Shown here: positions 44,582 to 54,870 of the stretch, piece by piece
Layout of the letters: each line of letters starts with the position of its first letter
How positions within the stretch are numbered: position 1 is the stretch's first letter
Source: Thiothrix subterranea
GTDB lineage: Bacteria; Pseudomonadota; Gammaproteobacteria; Thiotrichales; Thiotrichaceae
Assembly (NCBI RefSeq): GCF_016772315.1
Contig: NZ_CP053482.1
Coordinates: forward strand, 620,001 to 684,000
Direction of reading: 5' to 3'
DNA length: 64,000 bases
Made by a program: the position numbers and the translations under genes
Notes under the pieces: model-generated
What the model saw: only the letters and a program-made list of their open reading frames with translations
What the model was told of the DNA's origin: nothing
Database searches by the model: none

Positions 44582-45371
44582 GGGAAGCCTCCTTATCTTG
44601 GTGCCAAGGCAAAGTCCGGTACGCGGGTTCGCGCCCCGTGTTCCATGCCGGGTATTTAATGACCGAAAAGTAGGGTGAGTAATCAAAATCGCTAGGGGTG
44701 ATTAGGCGGAAATTGCGTTCGTAAAAGCGCACTTCATCCTGTTGCGCGTTATGCACAATCGGCAAAATCGGGTAATGCACTTGCTGAAAACACCGCGCAA
44801 TCATGCTCGAACACACAATGTGTGTCGGTTGCCCCGCATTGTGTTGAAACAAGCTGGAGCGCCAGCAACGCGGCAAAATCGCATACGGAAAAATAAAGCG
44901 TGCCAAATCCAATAATTGGCGCACGTCATACCCCATGCCGAGGTGTTCGATCCCGAAATTCACCACTTTATCCGCATCCTGCCAAGTCAGTGTGGCAGGG
45001 CGGCAAATGCGCAGGTGTTCTTTGCGGTACTGACGTAAAGGGGTGACAATCGTACCTTTGCCAAGCAGGGATTCGATCACCAAAGGTTCGCTCAAATCCC
45101 CATCGTAATAGGCAGCAAGGCGGGAACGCACTTTCGGGTCACGAATATCATTCAGCCGCCCGATATACAACGCCGCATGAGTCCAAGGCGATAACACCAC
45201 GGTTTGGATGACTTTGCTGACACGGGATTGACCCGCAAACAGGATCACATCGGCAGGACGGATTTCGCGTTCAAGGAATTCAAAGTTACACAGGGCGCTG
45301 AAGTCGTCTGCGCGGGGGACGGTATTGAGCCACTCAATACCTTTATGCCATAACCAGTCGGTAATTTTCAT
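44397..45371 (-). CDS. YiiX/YebB-like permuted papain-fold amidase
   Basis: A 324-residue protein of the NlpC/P60-superfamily YiiX group: catalytic His in PWTHAALYIG and catalytic Cys in HIVCSSMIARCF, with conserved VILFAGQSRVSKVIQ before. Substrates may be lipids or peptides; unknown here. About the last 75 residues, from near RTLPWHQDKEA onward, are low-complexity Pro/Ala/Thr and overlap the fadE reading frame by 185 bases. In the third frame a TAA lies directly in front of fadE's AGGAGG, so the natural end may be there and a small frame error may have extended the frame. The core domain is complete either way. Confidence 0.78.
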   Translation of the reverse strand: MKITDWLWHKGIEWLNTVPRADDFSALCNFEFLEREIRPADVILFAGQSRVSKVIQTVVLSPWTHAALYIGRLNDIRDPKVRSRLAAYYDGDLSEPLVIESLLGKGTIVTPLRQYRKEHLRICRPATLTWQDADKVVNFGIEHLGMGYDVRQLLDLARFIFPYAILPRCWRSSLFQHNAGQPTHIVCSSMIARCFQQVHYPILPIVHNAQQDEVRFYERNFRLITPSDFDYSPYFSVIKYPAWNTGREPAYRTLPWHQDKEASHELANTIPAALPEPPRHASDETAVTADLADGTGRAGQWQRLVGFRAFFRQTGLGTFARSLH

Positions 45372-45514
45372 ACCTCACTCCTACGGTGTTCCGCAGGCAC
45401 AGGCGAGAAAGTCGTGCCTGCTAGAATACGCTGTTGTTATATATATTACATACACTTGACTCTAGTTCATATTGACCCAGCAATCCGTGATTTAATTCCC
45501 GCTTGGCAGAGAAA

Positions 45515-45859
45515 TCAGCTCGGAACAGGCTGTAGCGGCGCCAAACCATAATTGGCGCGGGCGCGATCACAGGTAGGATTATGTTCACCGTGTTCCCACG
45601 AGGCAGTGAATTCGCGGCATGTAGAAGAGCGTAGCAGGTAAATGTTGCAACTGACACACTCACCCACCGCGCCTTGCAGTGCAATACAGTGAGGTTTGGC
45701 TTGATTTGTGCCTAACATGGCAACGTGGTGCGGGGCAATCGCTTCGGTCAGGTGGGCGGGTACAAGGCCAGCGGGGGCTACGTCGGTTTCGCCCCAATAA
45801 AACGAGACGCGGAAACTGGCGCAACACGCGCCGCAAGTCATGCAAGGGTTAGGGTTCAC
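45515..45859 (-). CDS. YkgJ-family cysteine cluster protein
   Basis: A 114-residue protein with the CxxCxxCC-type metal cluster motif near the start ([20 protein letters not shown], residues 5-24) plus later Cys pairs ([15 protein letters not shown]). The family probably binds zinc or iron; function unknown. The open frame extends upstream to 45931, but GTG 45859 has AGGAA at good distance and gives the usual family N-terminus; the upstream part overlaps the peroxidase terminator hairpin. Confidence 0.78.
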   Translation of the reverse strand: MNPNPCMTCGACCASFRVSFYWGETDVAPAGLVPAHLTEAIAPHHVAMLGTNQAKPHCIALQGAVGECVSCNIYLLRSSTCREFTASWEHGEHNPTCDRARANYGLAPLQPVPS

Positions 45860-45899
45860 GCGATTTCCTGAAATACCAACGAATCGCGCATCATAACAA

Positions 45900-45928
45900 A
45901 TGCCCAGCACTACCACAGCGCTGGGCAT
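45900..45928 (-). terminator. Rho-independent terminator of the dihaem peroxidase gene
   Basis: On the minus strand ATGCCCAGC pairs with GCTGGGCAT (9 pairs, 11-base loop) and is followed by TTTGTTAT. It lies 23 bases after the peroxidase stop. Confidence 0.62.
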
Positions 45929-45950
45929 CATTTACTCAGAAATACGCTAA

Positions 45951-47030
45951 TCAGGATTTCTTGTCAGCGTCGCCTGCTTTGGCAGTATCACCCTTACCGA
46001 ACGGATCAGGGCGTGGGGTTTCATTGGTAGACGGTGGCAAAATAGGCAACTTGATGTCGGGCTGCTTACCTGTTAAGGCTTTCAAGAAGGCTACAATGTC
46101 AGCGGTTTCAGCCTCAGTGTATTTCTTACCTAACTGAATTTGTCCCATGATATTAACCGCGTCTTCCAAAGTCTTGGCAGCACCATCATGGAAATACGGG
46201 TACGTTAATTCAACGTTGCGCAAGGTAGGCACTTTGAATTTGAAACGGTCAGCATCTTTGCCAGTAACAGCCGCTAAACCTTCGGCAGGGTTGTCGGTTT
46301 TATACGGTTCAACCGCGCCCATTTTCTGGAAGCTTGAACCACCGACTGCTGGGCCATTATGACAAGCCACGCAACCACTGTCCTTGAATAACTTGTAACC
46401 GTTGATTTCTTTGTCATTCATCGCGGTTTCATCGCCCTTCAACCAACGGTCAAATTTGGAATCGGGTGTCACCAAAGTTTCCTCAAACGCGGCGATCGCA
46501 TCTGTCACCATGTCGATGTCGATAGCATCTTTACCAAACGCCATTTTGAACTCTTCCTTATACGCAGGAATGGAGTCCAGCACACCAATGGCTAATTCGT
46601 GAGTAAACGCCATTTCGCCGGGGTTAGCAATCGGGCCTCCGGCTTGAGCTTTCAAGTCTTTAGCGCGACCGTCCCAGAATTGCGCGACGTTCATGCTGGA
46701 ATTCAGCACAGTCGGTGAGTTGATCGGGCCTTGTTGCCAATGGTCGCCGATGGAAGTGGGGAGATTGTCAGTCCCACCCATGCTCAAATTGTGGCAAGAG
46801 TTGCAGGAAATAAAACCGGATTTGGACAAACGCGGGTCAAAATACAATTTTTTGCCCAGTTCCACGACGGCTTCTTTTGGCACATAAGTGGGAATGGGCT
46901 TGATCGGTTCGTCTTTAACAACGCTGGCTTCAACCGCTTTCGCTGGCTCGGTTTTTTCGGCTTTTTCTGCCCACACAGCGCTTGCAACGCTAAGTGCCAG
47001 CAATGAAATGATTAAGGCTTGTGCTTTCAT
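45951..47030 (-). CDS. Dihaem cytochrome c peroxidase (CCP/MauG family)
   Basis: A 359-residue periplasmic protein: signal peptide (cut near AVWA-EK), a charged spacer, then two cytochrome-c domains with haem sites CNSCH and CVACH. Family features visible: GKKLYFDPRLS, SPTVLNSS, FWDGRAKDLKAQA, LRNVELTYPYFHDGAAKTLEDAV. It reduces hydrogen peroxide using electrons from small cytochromes or azurin. The Lys/Pro/Asp-rich tail is extra. An FNR/Anr-like box at 47097-47110 suggests induction under low oxygen. Confidence 0.93.
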   Translation of the reverse strand: MKAQALIISLLALSVASAVWAEKAEKTEPAKAVEASVVKDEPIKPIPTYVPKEAVVELGKKLYFDPRLSKSGFISCNSCHNLSMGGTDNLPTSIGDHWQQGPINSPTVLNSSMNVAQFWDGRAKDLKAQAGGPIANPGEMAFTHELAIGVLDSIPAYKEEFKMAFGKDAIDIDMVTDAIAAFEETLVTPDSKFDRWLKGDETAMNDKEINGYKLFKDSGCVACHNGPAVGGSSFQKMGAVEPYKTDNPAEGLAAVTGKDADRFKFKVPTLRNVELTYPYFHDGAAKTLEDAVNIMGQIQLGKKYTEAETADIVAFLKALTGKQPDIKLPILPPSTNETPRPDPFGKGDTAKAGDADKKS

Positions 47031-47096
47031 GAGTATCTCCTACCTTTATGAGTAAATCTTGTAGGGGTCATGTTAGCCTCATGCTGGTTCTGCTAC

Positions 47097-47110
47097 TTGA
47101 TACAGGTCAA
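47097..47110 (-). promoter_or_regulatory. FNR/Anr-like box upstream of the peroxidase gene
   Basis: TTGATACAGGTCAA matches the FNR/Anr consensus TTGAT-N4-ATCAA with one mismatch. Its centre is about 74 bases before the ATG at 47030, a workable activator position. CCP genes are classic FNR/Anr targets. Confidence 0.6.
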
Positions 47111-47186
47111 GGAATTCCCCGCAACATCATAGGGTTTTTAGGTCGTCATAATCGGTTTTTTAGAACAGTGCCACGCGAATAACGAC

Positions 47187-47210
47187 AATCTCCCGCAATA
47201 GCGGGAGATT
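47187..47210 (-). terminator. Strong hairpin after the repeat-protein gene
   Basis: AATCTCCCGC and GCGGGAGATT form a perfect 10-base stem with loop AATA, 30 bases beyond the stop of the repetitive-protein gene. The following bases on the minus strand are only modestly T-rich. Confidence 0.55.
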
Positions 47211-47240
47211 TAACCAAGACGATTGAGACATTAACGCGCT

Positions 47241-48923
47241 TTAGTCAGTCACGACACGGATAAAATGATGGGTATCATCAGCACCACGGCATACCACGAT
47301 ATTGCAATAATGGAACAGGATGCCACCACCTTGCTCGATATTGCCAACATCACCGCCCACCGCGACAAAGCCCGCCCTTGGCACACCGCAATGACTTGAA
47401 CCGAGTTTGTCATACGTCGCGGGTTGCAAACTGATGGATTCGTAGTCATCGAGTGTAGAACAGTCATAGTGGCTATCACTGCCCCATAAGCGGCTAACCG
47501 CACGCGGATTGCGCCCACGGTAAGCGGCTTTGGTTTGCTGTACCAGCAACGAAAGCCAATCAGAGGAAGTGTCGAGAGCAACTTTGGCGGTTAACCCTGC
47601 TCCCGCAGCAAGAACAGCCACTTTCGCAGCATTCAGAAAATCACTACCCGTACCATCCGCTCCGACATCTGGCGTTTGCAGCGATACATCCGGCAAATCA
47701 ACATCAATCTCTGGAAGGCTCATGTCCATATCCGGCGGATTCAGAATCGGCTTGTGTGGGTCAATGCCGCTCAAATCCATGCGCGGCACTTTCACATCAA
47801 CCGTTGGCAAGTCAACCTCAAACGACGGCACATCCAAGGACACATCCGGCAAATCAACGTCCGGTACTTTCAGCGATACATCCGGCAAATCAACGTCTGA
47901 TACTTTCAGCGATACATCCGGCAAATCAACGTCCGGTACTTTCAGCGACATATCCGGCAAATCAACACCGACCTCTGGAAGGCTCATGTTCATATCTGGC
48001 GGATTCAGAATCGGCTTGTGTGGATCAATGCCGCTCCAATACATGCGCGGCGCTTTCACATCAATCGTTGGCAAGTCAATATCAAACGACGGCACATCCA
48101 AGGACACCTCCGGCAAATCAACTTCCGGTACTTTCAACGATACATCCGGCAAATCAACTTCCGGCATTTTCAGCGACATATCCGGCAAATCAACGTCTGG
48201 TACTTTCAGCGATACATCCGGCAAATCAACGTCCGGTACTTTCAACGACACATCCGGCAAATCAACATCAATCTCTGGAAGGCTCATGTCCATATCTGGC
48301 GGATTCAGAATCGGCTTGTGTGGATCAATGCCGCTCCAATCCATGCGCGGCGCTTTCACATCAACCGTTGGCAAGTCAATATCAAATGACGGCACATCCA
48401 AGGAAACATCCGGCAAATCAACGTCCGGTACTTTCAACGATACATCCGGCAAATCAACTTCCGGCATTTTCAGCGACATATCCGGCAAATCAACGTCTGG
48501 TACTTTCAGCGATACATCCGGCAAATCAACGTCCGGTACTTTCAGCGACATATCCGGCAAATCAACACCGACCTCTGGAAGGTTCATGTCCATATCTGGC
48601 GGATTCAGAATCGGCTTGTGTGGGTCAATGCCGCTGCAATCCATGCGCGGCGCTTTTGGCATTTTCCATGACACATCAGGTACATCCACATTAGTATCTA
48701 ACTTAGAACGAGCGGCGGCTACAGCACCCACGGCGGCGGCAGTACCACCCAACACGGTCGCCACCACCGGCACATTCACCCGTGCAGGAACATCTTCATA
48801 AAGTGGGATCGCCGCATTCTCAGCAGGACGGCAGAACAATGATTTCAGAAAACGGCCAATACCGTACCCCAGCAAAAAAGCAATCAGCAGCCAGAGCAAT
48901 GCCTGTAACAAAAACATTGTCAT
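47241..48923 (-). CDS. AHNAK-like repetitive membrane-anchored protein
   Basis: A 560-residue protein. N-terminal membrane helix (3-27) with FLLGYGIGRFLKSL, an Ala/Val-rich spacer, then residues 91-419 built of a 12-residue repeat, VDLPDVSLKVPD with small variations, about 15 copies. These are set in three larger units (100, 100 and 88 residues) plus a partial fourth, each opening with the PRMxxSGIDPHKPILNPPD block. A non-repetitive C-terminal domain (about 425-560) has several Cys and an HHFIRVV end. The regular V-D-L-P-D pattern recalls vertebrate AHNAK repeats and suggests an extended beta or PPII-like fibre. No bacterial family is recognised. It lies downstream of a 32-residue membrane peptide and a BON-OmpA gene. 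Confidence 0.85.
   Translation of the reverse strand: MTMFLLQALLWLLIAFLLGYGIGRFLKSLFCRPAENAAIPLYEDVPARVNVPVVATVLGGTAAAVGAVAAARSKLDTNVDVPDVSWKMPKAPRMDCSGIDPHKPILNPPDMDMNLPEVGVDLPDMSLKVPDVDLPDVSLKVPDVDLPDMSLKMPEVDLPDVSLKVPDVDLPDVSLDVPSFDIDLPTVDVKAPRMDWSGIDPHKPILNPPDMDMSLPEIDVDLPDVSLKVPDVDLPDVSLKVPDVDLPDMSLKMPEVDLPDVSLKVPEVDLPEVSLDVPSFDIDLPTIDVKAPRMYWSGIDPHKPILNPPDMNMSLPEVGVDLPDMSLKVPDVDLPDVSLKVSDVDLPDVSLKVPDVDLPDVSLDVPSFEVDLPTVDVKVPRMDLSGIDPHKPILNPPDMDMSLPEIDVDLPDVSLQTPDVGADGTGSDFLNAAKVAVLAAGAGLTAKVALDTSSDWLSLLVQQTKAAYRGRNPRAVSRLWGSDSHYDCSTLDDYESISLQPATYDKLGSSHCGVPRAGFVAVGGDVGNIEQGGGILFHYCNIVVCRGADDTHHFIRVVTD
47667..48653 (-). repeat. Nested tandem repeat coding for the 12-residue VDLPD motif
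   Basis: The DNA repeats a 36-base unit, itself arranged in super-units with periods of 300, 300 and 264 bases (the CTGGAAGG landmark recurs at 47711, 47975, 48275 and 48575). One super-unit has exactly one 36-base repeat fewer. Copies are nearly identical, so recent expansion and ongoing length change by recombination are likely. Confidence 0.9.
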
Positions 48924-48926
48924 GAT

Positions 48927-49025
48927 TTAATCCTCTTTCCCTGAGCGTGAAAACCAACCCATTACCAGACCGAAAACAAACGTCAGTAAGAGCCACATGA
49001 ATAATTCTGAAAATAAATACATCAT
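48927..49025 (-). CDS. 32-residue single-span membrane peptide
   Basis: Read on the minus strand from ATG 49025 (GGAGA site eight bases upstream) to TAA 48927-48929. It encodes one membrane helix, ELFMWLLLTFVFGLVMGW, followed by a basic/acidic tail SRSGKED. The WLLLTFVFGLVMGWF pattern closely resembles the anchor of the next protein (WLLIAFLLGYGIGRF), both with a GxxxG-like core. It ends three bases before that protein's ATG, and the latter's ribosome site (GAGG) lies in its last codons, so translation is coupled. Confidence 0.7.
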   Translation of the reverse strand: MMYLFSELFMWLLLTFVFGLVMGWFSRSGKED

Positions 49026-49036
49026 AACGATCTCCT

Positions 49037-49963
49037 TCACTCAGGGTTGATGTCAAAAGTAATTCGACGATTCTGGGAACGCCCCGCCTCACTATCGTTG
49101 GAGGCAATCGGCTTGCTTTCACCATATCCAGCGCTTTTGATTAAAGTACTATCAACACCTTTTTTGACGAGATAATCTTTCACCGCATCGGCACGCTGTG
49201 TGCTCAGGTTCTGATTGTAAGCATCATTCCCAACGTTATCGGTATGCCCACTCACCTGAATGCCCCGACCGGCGATCACATCCTTACAATCAGCTATAAT
49301 GCCGGTGAGGGAATCCAGCAATGCCAAACTATCCCGCTTAATGGCAGACTTATTGGTTTCAAATAAAATGGTTTTGCCAGTCATGGCATCATTTAACTGC
49401 TGTTGGCAATTCATGACAGCTTGTTGTTCCGGCGCAGGCGCAGCTTCAGCAGGAGGAACAGCCTGCTCAATTGGGGCTTGCGCTGTTTGATCAGCAGCCG
49501 GAGCTTCTTGCTCAGCAGAAGGAACTTCTGGTTCGGTTGCGGCTTGTGCTGTTTGATCAGCAGGAGAAGCCGTAGCAGGCGCGGTTTCCGGTGCAGCATC
49601 AGACATTTGCACGGGTGCCGCGACAGGATCGGATTCTGGGGTTATTGCCACTTCCACCATATTCTGCACATCACGTACCCCGTACACACCTTGGACAATC
49701 TTAAGAGCCGCGTCCTGATCCTGCTTTGATGCAGCCATGCCGTTAAGCTGTACGTCGCGTCCACGCTGATCAAGATTCACTGTTGCCCAATCCATACCAG
49801 CCGCTTTTAATGCCGCTGTACTTCGCGTCGTTAAATCCGTTTCAACTGCTCCCTGACGCGCTCCCGTCATCAGGAAAAACAACAGGGGTAAACCCAGTAA
49901 TGTCAGCAACCACCACCACATTGCGGGCAGTGCTCCGCAACAGCACGCGCTATTTTTTTCCAT
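49037..49963 (-). CDS. BON-OmpA envelope protein with Cys-rich N-terminus
   Basis: A 308-residue protein. It starts with an unusual ACCCG cluster before a membrane helix (about 13-34, WWWLLTLLGLPLLFFLM), then a BON-like domain (about 60-110, VNLDQRGRDVQLNGMA), a long Glu/Ala/Pro/Gln linker, and a C-terminal OmpA peptidoglycan-binding domain (VSGHTDNVGNDAYNQNLSTQRADAVKDYL in pieces, SAGYGESKPIASN). ATG 49963 follows AGGA at seven bases; an upstream in-frame GTG is less likely. It heads a unit with the small membrane peptide and the repetitive protein, so the three may form one envelope-spanning structure. Confidence 0.85.
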   Translation of the reverse strand: MEKNSACCCGALPAMWWWLLTLLGLPLLFFLMTGARQGAVETDLTTRSTAALKAAGMDWATVNLDQRGRDVQLNGMAASKQDQDAALKIVQGVYGVRDVQNMVEVAITPESDPVAAPVQMSDAAPETAPATASPADQTAQAATEPEVPSAEQEAPAADQTAQAPIEQAVPPAEAAPAPEQQAVMNCQQQLNDAMTGKTILFETNKSAIKRDSLALLDSLTGIIADCKDVIAGRGIQVSGHTDNVGNDAYNQNLSTQRADAVKDYLVKKGVDSTLIKSAGYGESKPIASNDSEAGRSQNRRITFDINPE

Positions 49964-50083
49964 CACACTATCCTTTGGTTATCATTAACAAAATATCCAG
50001 TATGTAGTGTAGTAGCATTAATTACGGAAAAATTTTAAAAAATCATGATAAAAAGAATAATATTTTCGGCTATCGGTATCAGG

Positions 50084-52806
<2,723 letters not shown>

Positions 52807-52842
52807 TCAATCCATCTAGCTGATTAAAACGAACGTATCATC

Positions 52843-53043
52843 CTATTTTTTATCAATAGTAGGGGAATGAAATGTCATGCAGTCATTCATCGACGTCCCT
52901 GAACATCCGTAGTTAATCGGTTTAGCATTCGCTACCGGCGCTTTCACGGGATCGTTAGCACATGCCCCCAACAAGCCGATTAAAGTAATGGCTGTGCATA
53001 TTTGCCAGACTTTGGCTAATGATTTCACGAGAGTTCTCCTCAA
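52843..53043 (-). CDS. Small lipoprotein coupled to tonB
   Basis: A 66-residue predicted lipoprotein: signal peptide with lipobox LLGAC (Cys28), mature part of about 39 residues with two further Cys (GCSGTSMNDCMTFH). No family is recognised. Its ATG overlaps the tonB TGA (ATGA), so it belongs to the exbB-exbD-tonB unit and may assist iron uptake; this is inference from position only. Confidence 0.72.
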   Translation of the reverse strand: MRRTLVKSLAKVWQICTAITLIGLLGACANDPVKAPVANAKPINYGCSGTSMNDCMTFHSPTIDKK

Positions 53044-53822
53044 TTGATTCTAAAATTAACGGGTACTTGGACGATGGATTCGATGTTTTGACCGCTACGG
53101 GTCGCGGGTACAAATGCCCAACCGCGTACCGCTTTGACAGCAGCAGAATCCAGTGATGCATTACCAGAGGATTTCTGGACTCTGGCGGCTATCACGCTAC
53201 CGCTGGGGCTAACGTTGGCACGTACAATGGTAGTGCCTTCCGTACCCGATTCCAGTGCACGGCGTGGATACTCCGGTGGGCGCGGTGGGCGGCGATAACG
53301 CGGGTTGGTAATCACCGGCACTTCGTTTTGTGCCTGTGCTGCTGCACGCGCAGCGGCTTCCTGTTGCGCCCTTTGACGTGCCTGACGTTCGGCGACTTCA
53401 CGCTGTTGCTGTTCGCGCATTTCCTGTTGGCGTTGCTGTTCCTCACGCTCACGACGTTCTGCTTCACGGCGTTCGCGTTGCTCCTGCTCTTGGCGCAAAT
53501 CCTTTTCTGGCTCAGGTTTGGGCAAGGGTTTTTCCACCTTCTTTTCCGGCTTGGGTTTTTCCGGTTTCGGCTTTTCCTTTGGCTTGGGCTTAGGTTGCGG
53601 CGGTGGTGGGGGTGGCGGCGGCGGTGGTTCCGGCGCTACCTGCGGCACGGGTTCGGGGGCAGGTTCGGGAGCTTGCGGCTCGAACATGCTCAATTCCACC
53701 GGCAGAATGGGGGGTTCTTCCGGTTTGGTTTCTGCGGCAAACAGGAGCGGCATCAGGAACAATGCCAACCCAATATGCACAGCCGTGGAAATACCAAAGC
53801 CGCTGATATGATTGGTTTTCAT
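53040..53822 (-). CDS. tonB: Energy transducer TonB
   Basis: A 260-residue protein: N-terminal membrane anchor (about 8-28), a Pro-rich periplasmic spacer with ten consecutive prolines and KPKPKEKPKPEKPKPE repeats, a long Glu/Arg/Gln helix (about 105-165), and the C-terminal TonB domain (RYRRPPRPPEYPRRALES...GTTIVRANVSPSGSVIAARV... AVRGWAFVPA). It carries proton-motive energy from ExbBD to outer-membrane receptors, here the divergent siderophore receptor. Four-base overlaps link it to exbD and the small lipoprotein. Confidence 0.95.
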   Translation of the reverse strand: MKTNHISGFGISTAVHIGLALFLMPLLFAAETKPEEPPILPVELSMFEPQAPEPAPEPVPQVAPEPPPPPPPPPPQPKPKPKEKPKPEKPKPEKKVEKPLPKPEPEKDLRQEQEQRERREAERREREEQQRQQEMREQQQREVAERQARQRAQQEAAARAAAQAQNEVPVITNPRYRRPPRPPEYPRRALESGTEGTTIVRANVSPSGSVIAARVQKSSGNASLDSAAVKAVRGWAFVPATRSGQNIESIVQVPVNFRIN

Positions 53823-54202
53823 GGCTCTTGCTGTGCCTGTATCGAAAGGTTATTGAGTTCCTGTGCTTTCAGCAAATCAATCAATTTGACGAAATGCTCA
53901 AACACAGCAGCTTTATCAATGCGCAATACAATCAACGTTTCTGGCTTGGCTTGCACCTTGAGCTTTGCAGCCATTTGTTCCAGCGTGACTTTTTCTTCAC
54001 CAAGGAAAAACTCATTCTGTGCATTGATGGCAATTTCCAACGGCTCTTCATCTTTCGATGGCTCGCTGACTTGTTCGGCGGTGGGCAGATTAACCGGAAT
54101 CAGCCCTTGAGACACAAAACTTGCCGTGGTCAGCACGATCGCCAGCAACACCAGCATAATGTCGATGAAGGGGATCATATTGATCTGGTCGAAACGTTTC
54201 AT
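53819..54202 (-). CDS. exbD: Biopolymer transport protein ExbD
   Basis: A 127-residue TolR/ExbD-family protein with one membrane helix carrying the essential proton-path Asp (IPFIDIMLVLLAIVLTTASF, residues about 10-29) and a periplasmic domain. ATG 54202 overlaps the exbB TGA (ATGA); an upstream in-frame ATG is inside exbB. Part of the exbB-exbD-tonB unit. Confidence 0.94.
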   Translation of the reverse strand: MKRFDQINMIPFIDIMLVLLAIVLTTASFVSQGLIPVNLPTAEQVSEPSKDEEPLEIAINAQNEFFLGEEKVTLEQMAAKLKVQAKPETLIVLRIDKAAVFEHFVKLIDLLKAQELNNLSIQAQQEP

Positions 54203-54630
54203 GCAAAGCCATCCTGCAAAGCCGTCCAACGTGATACCAGCACGTCCACTTTGCGCATCAAGCCGTTGTAAAACAGGATGGCGGGAATCGCAACCAACAG
54301 CCCGGCAGCGGTAGCTTTCAGCGCCATTGCCAGACCGAGCATAATGCTGTTCACATCCAGCTTGTTGCCTTGTCCCATTTCGTGGAAGGTAATCAAAATC
54401 CCCAAGACTGTGCCTAACAGCCCCACATACGGCGCATTCGCGCCAACACTGGAAATAGTGGTCAGATTGCGGGTCAGCGCGACTTTCAGCAGCTCAATGT
54501 GCTTGAATTCCGCCAGTTTAATGCGCCAGAAGTAGATATAACGCTCCACCGCGAACGCCAGCATAATAAAGCTCATAAAGCCCAACGTGCCTAGCACCAT
54601 GTGATCCAGATACAGTTTGAGAAATTCCAT
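54199..54630 (-). CDS. exbB: Biopolymer transport protein ExbB
   Basis: A 143-residue short-form MotA/TolQ/ExbB protein with three membrane helices; APYVGLLGTVLGILITFHEM and LGLAMALKATAAGLLVAIPA are the proton-channel helices. Starting at ATG 54630 gives the usual N-terminus; an open frame reaches 54720 but the added residues look unrelated. The shared 240-base divergent region with the receptor gene carries a Fur-like box. Confidence 0.93.
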   Translation of the reverse strand: MEFLKLYLDHMVLGTLGFMSFIMLAFAVERYIYFWRIKLAEFKHIELLKVALTRNLTTISSVGANAPYVGLLGTVLGILITFHEMGQGNKLDVNSIMLGLAMALKATAAGLLVAIPAILFYNGLMRKVDVLVSRWTALQDGFA

Positions 54631-54753
54631 TGTGTTAGTAAAACCTCGTAAAATTAAACGACTAATCTCAGTTAATACCGCGTGCTGCTGAATGTTCGTC
54701 AAAGTGCAGCAAGCTGTCAAATAGAAATTATTCGCATTTTTACCATAAAAGTC

Positions 54754-54785
54754 TTGACCTGTAAAATAGAATGATTATCATCTGC
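54754..54785 (+). promoter_or_regulatory. Promoter with overlapping Fur-like box for the siderophore receptor
   Basis: TTGACC (54754-54759) and TATCAT (54776-54781) are 16 bases apart. A Fur-type inverted repeat centred on GATTATC covers the -10 (54767-54785; 13 of 19 positions match the classic box). Iron-loaded Fur would block the promoter, and perhaps exbB on the other side. Confidence 0.6.
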
Positions 54786-54870
54786 AAGCTATAGAGTACG
54801 CATCGCATAGCCACTAACCTGACAGCCACGGATGCTTCTTCGAGTAACATTTTTATTTTAGGAGTATCCC

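Noticed and set aside
47667-48653. CRISPR-like array
   Set aside because: The repeats are contiguous 36-base coding units in one open frame with no unique spacers and no cas genes.
47530-48801. Long plus-strand open frames (up to 423 codons) opposite the repetitive protein
   Set aside because: They are the antisense reading of the 36-base repeat; a repeat whose length is a multiple of three keeps antisense frames open. Low-complexity Ser/Thr/Gly or Pro/Ala products, no ribosome site.
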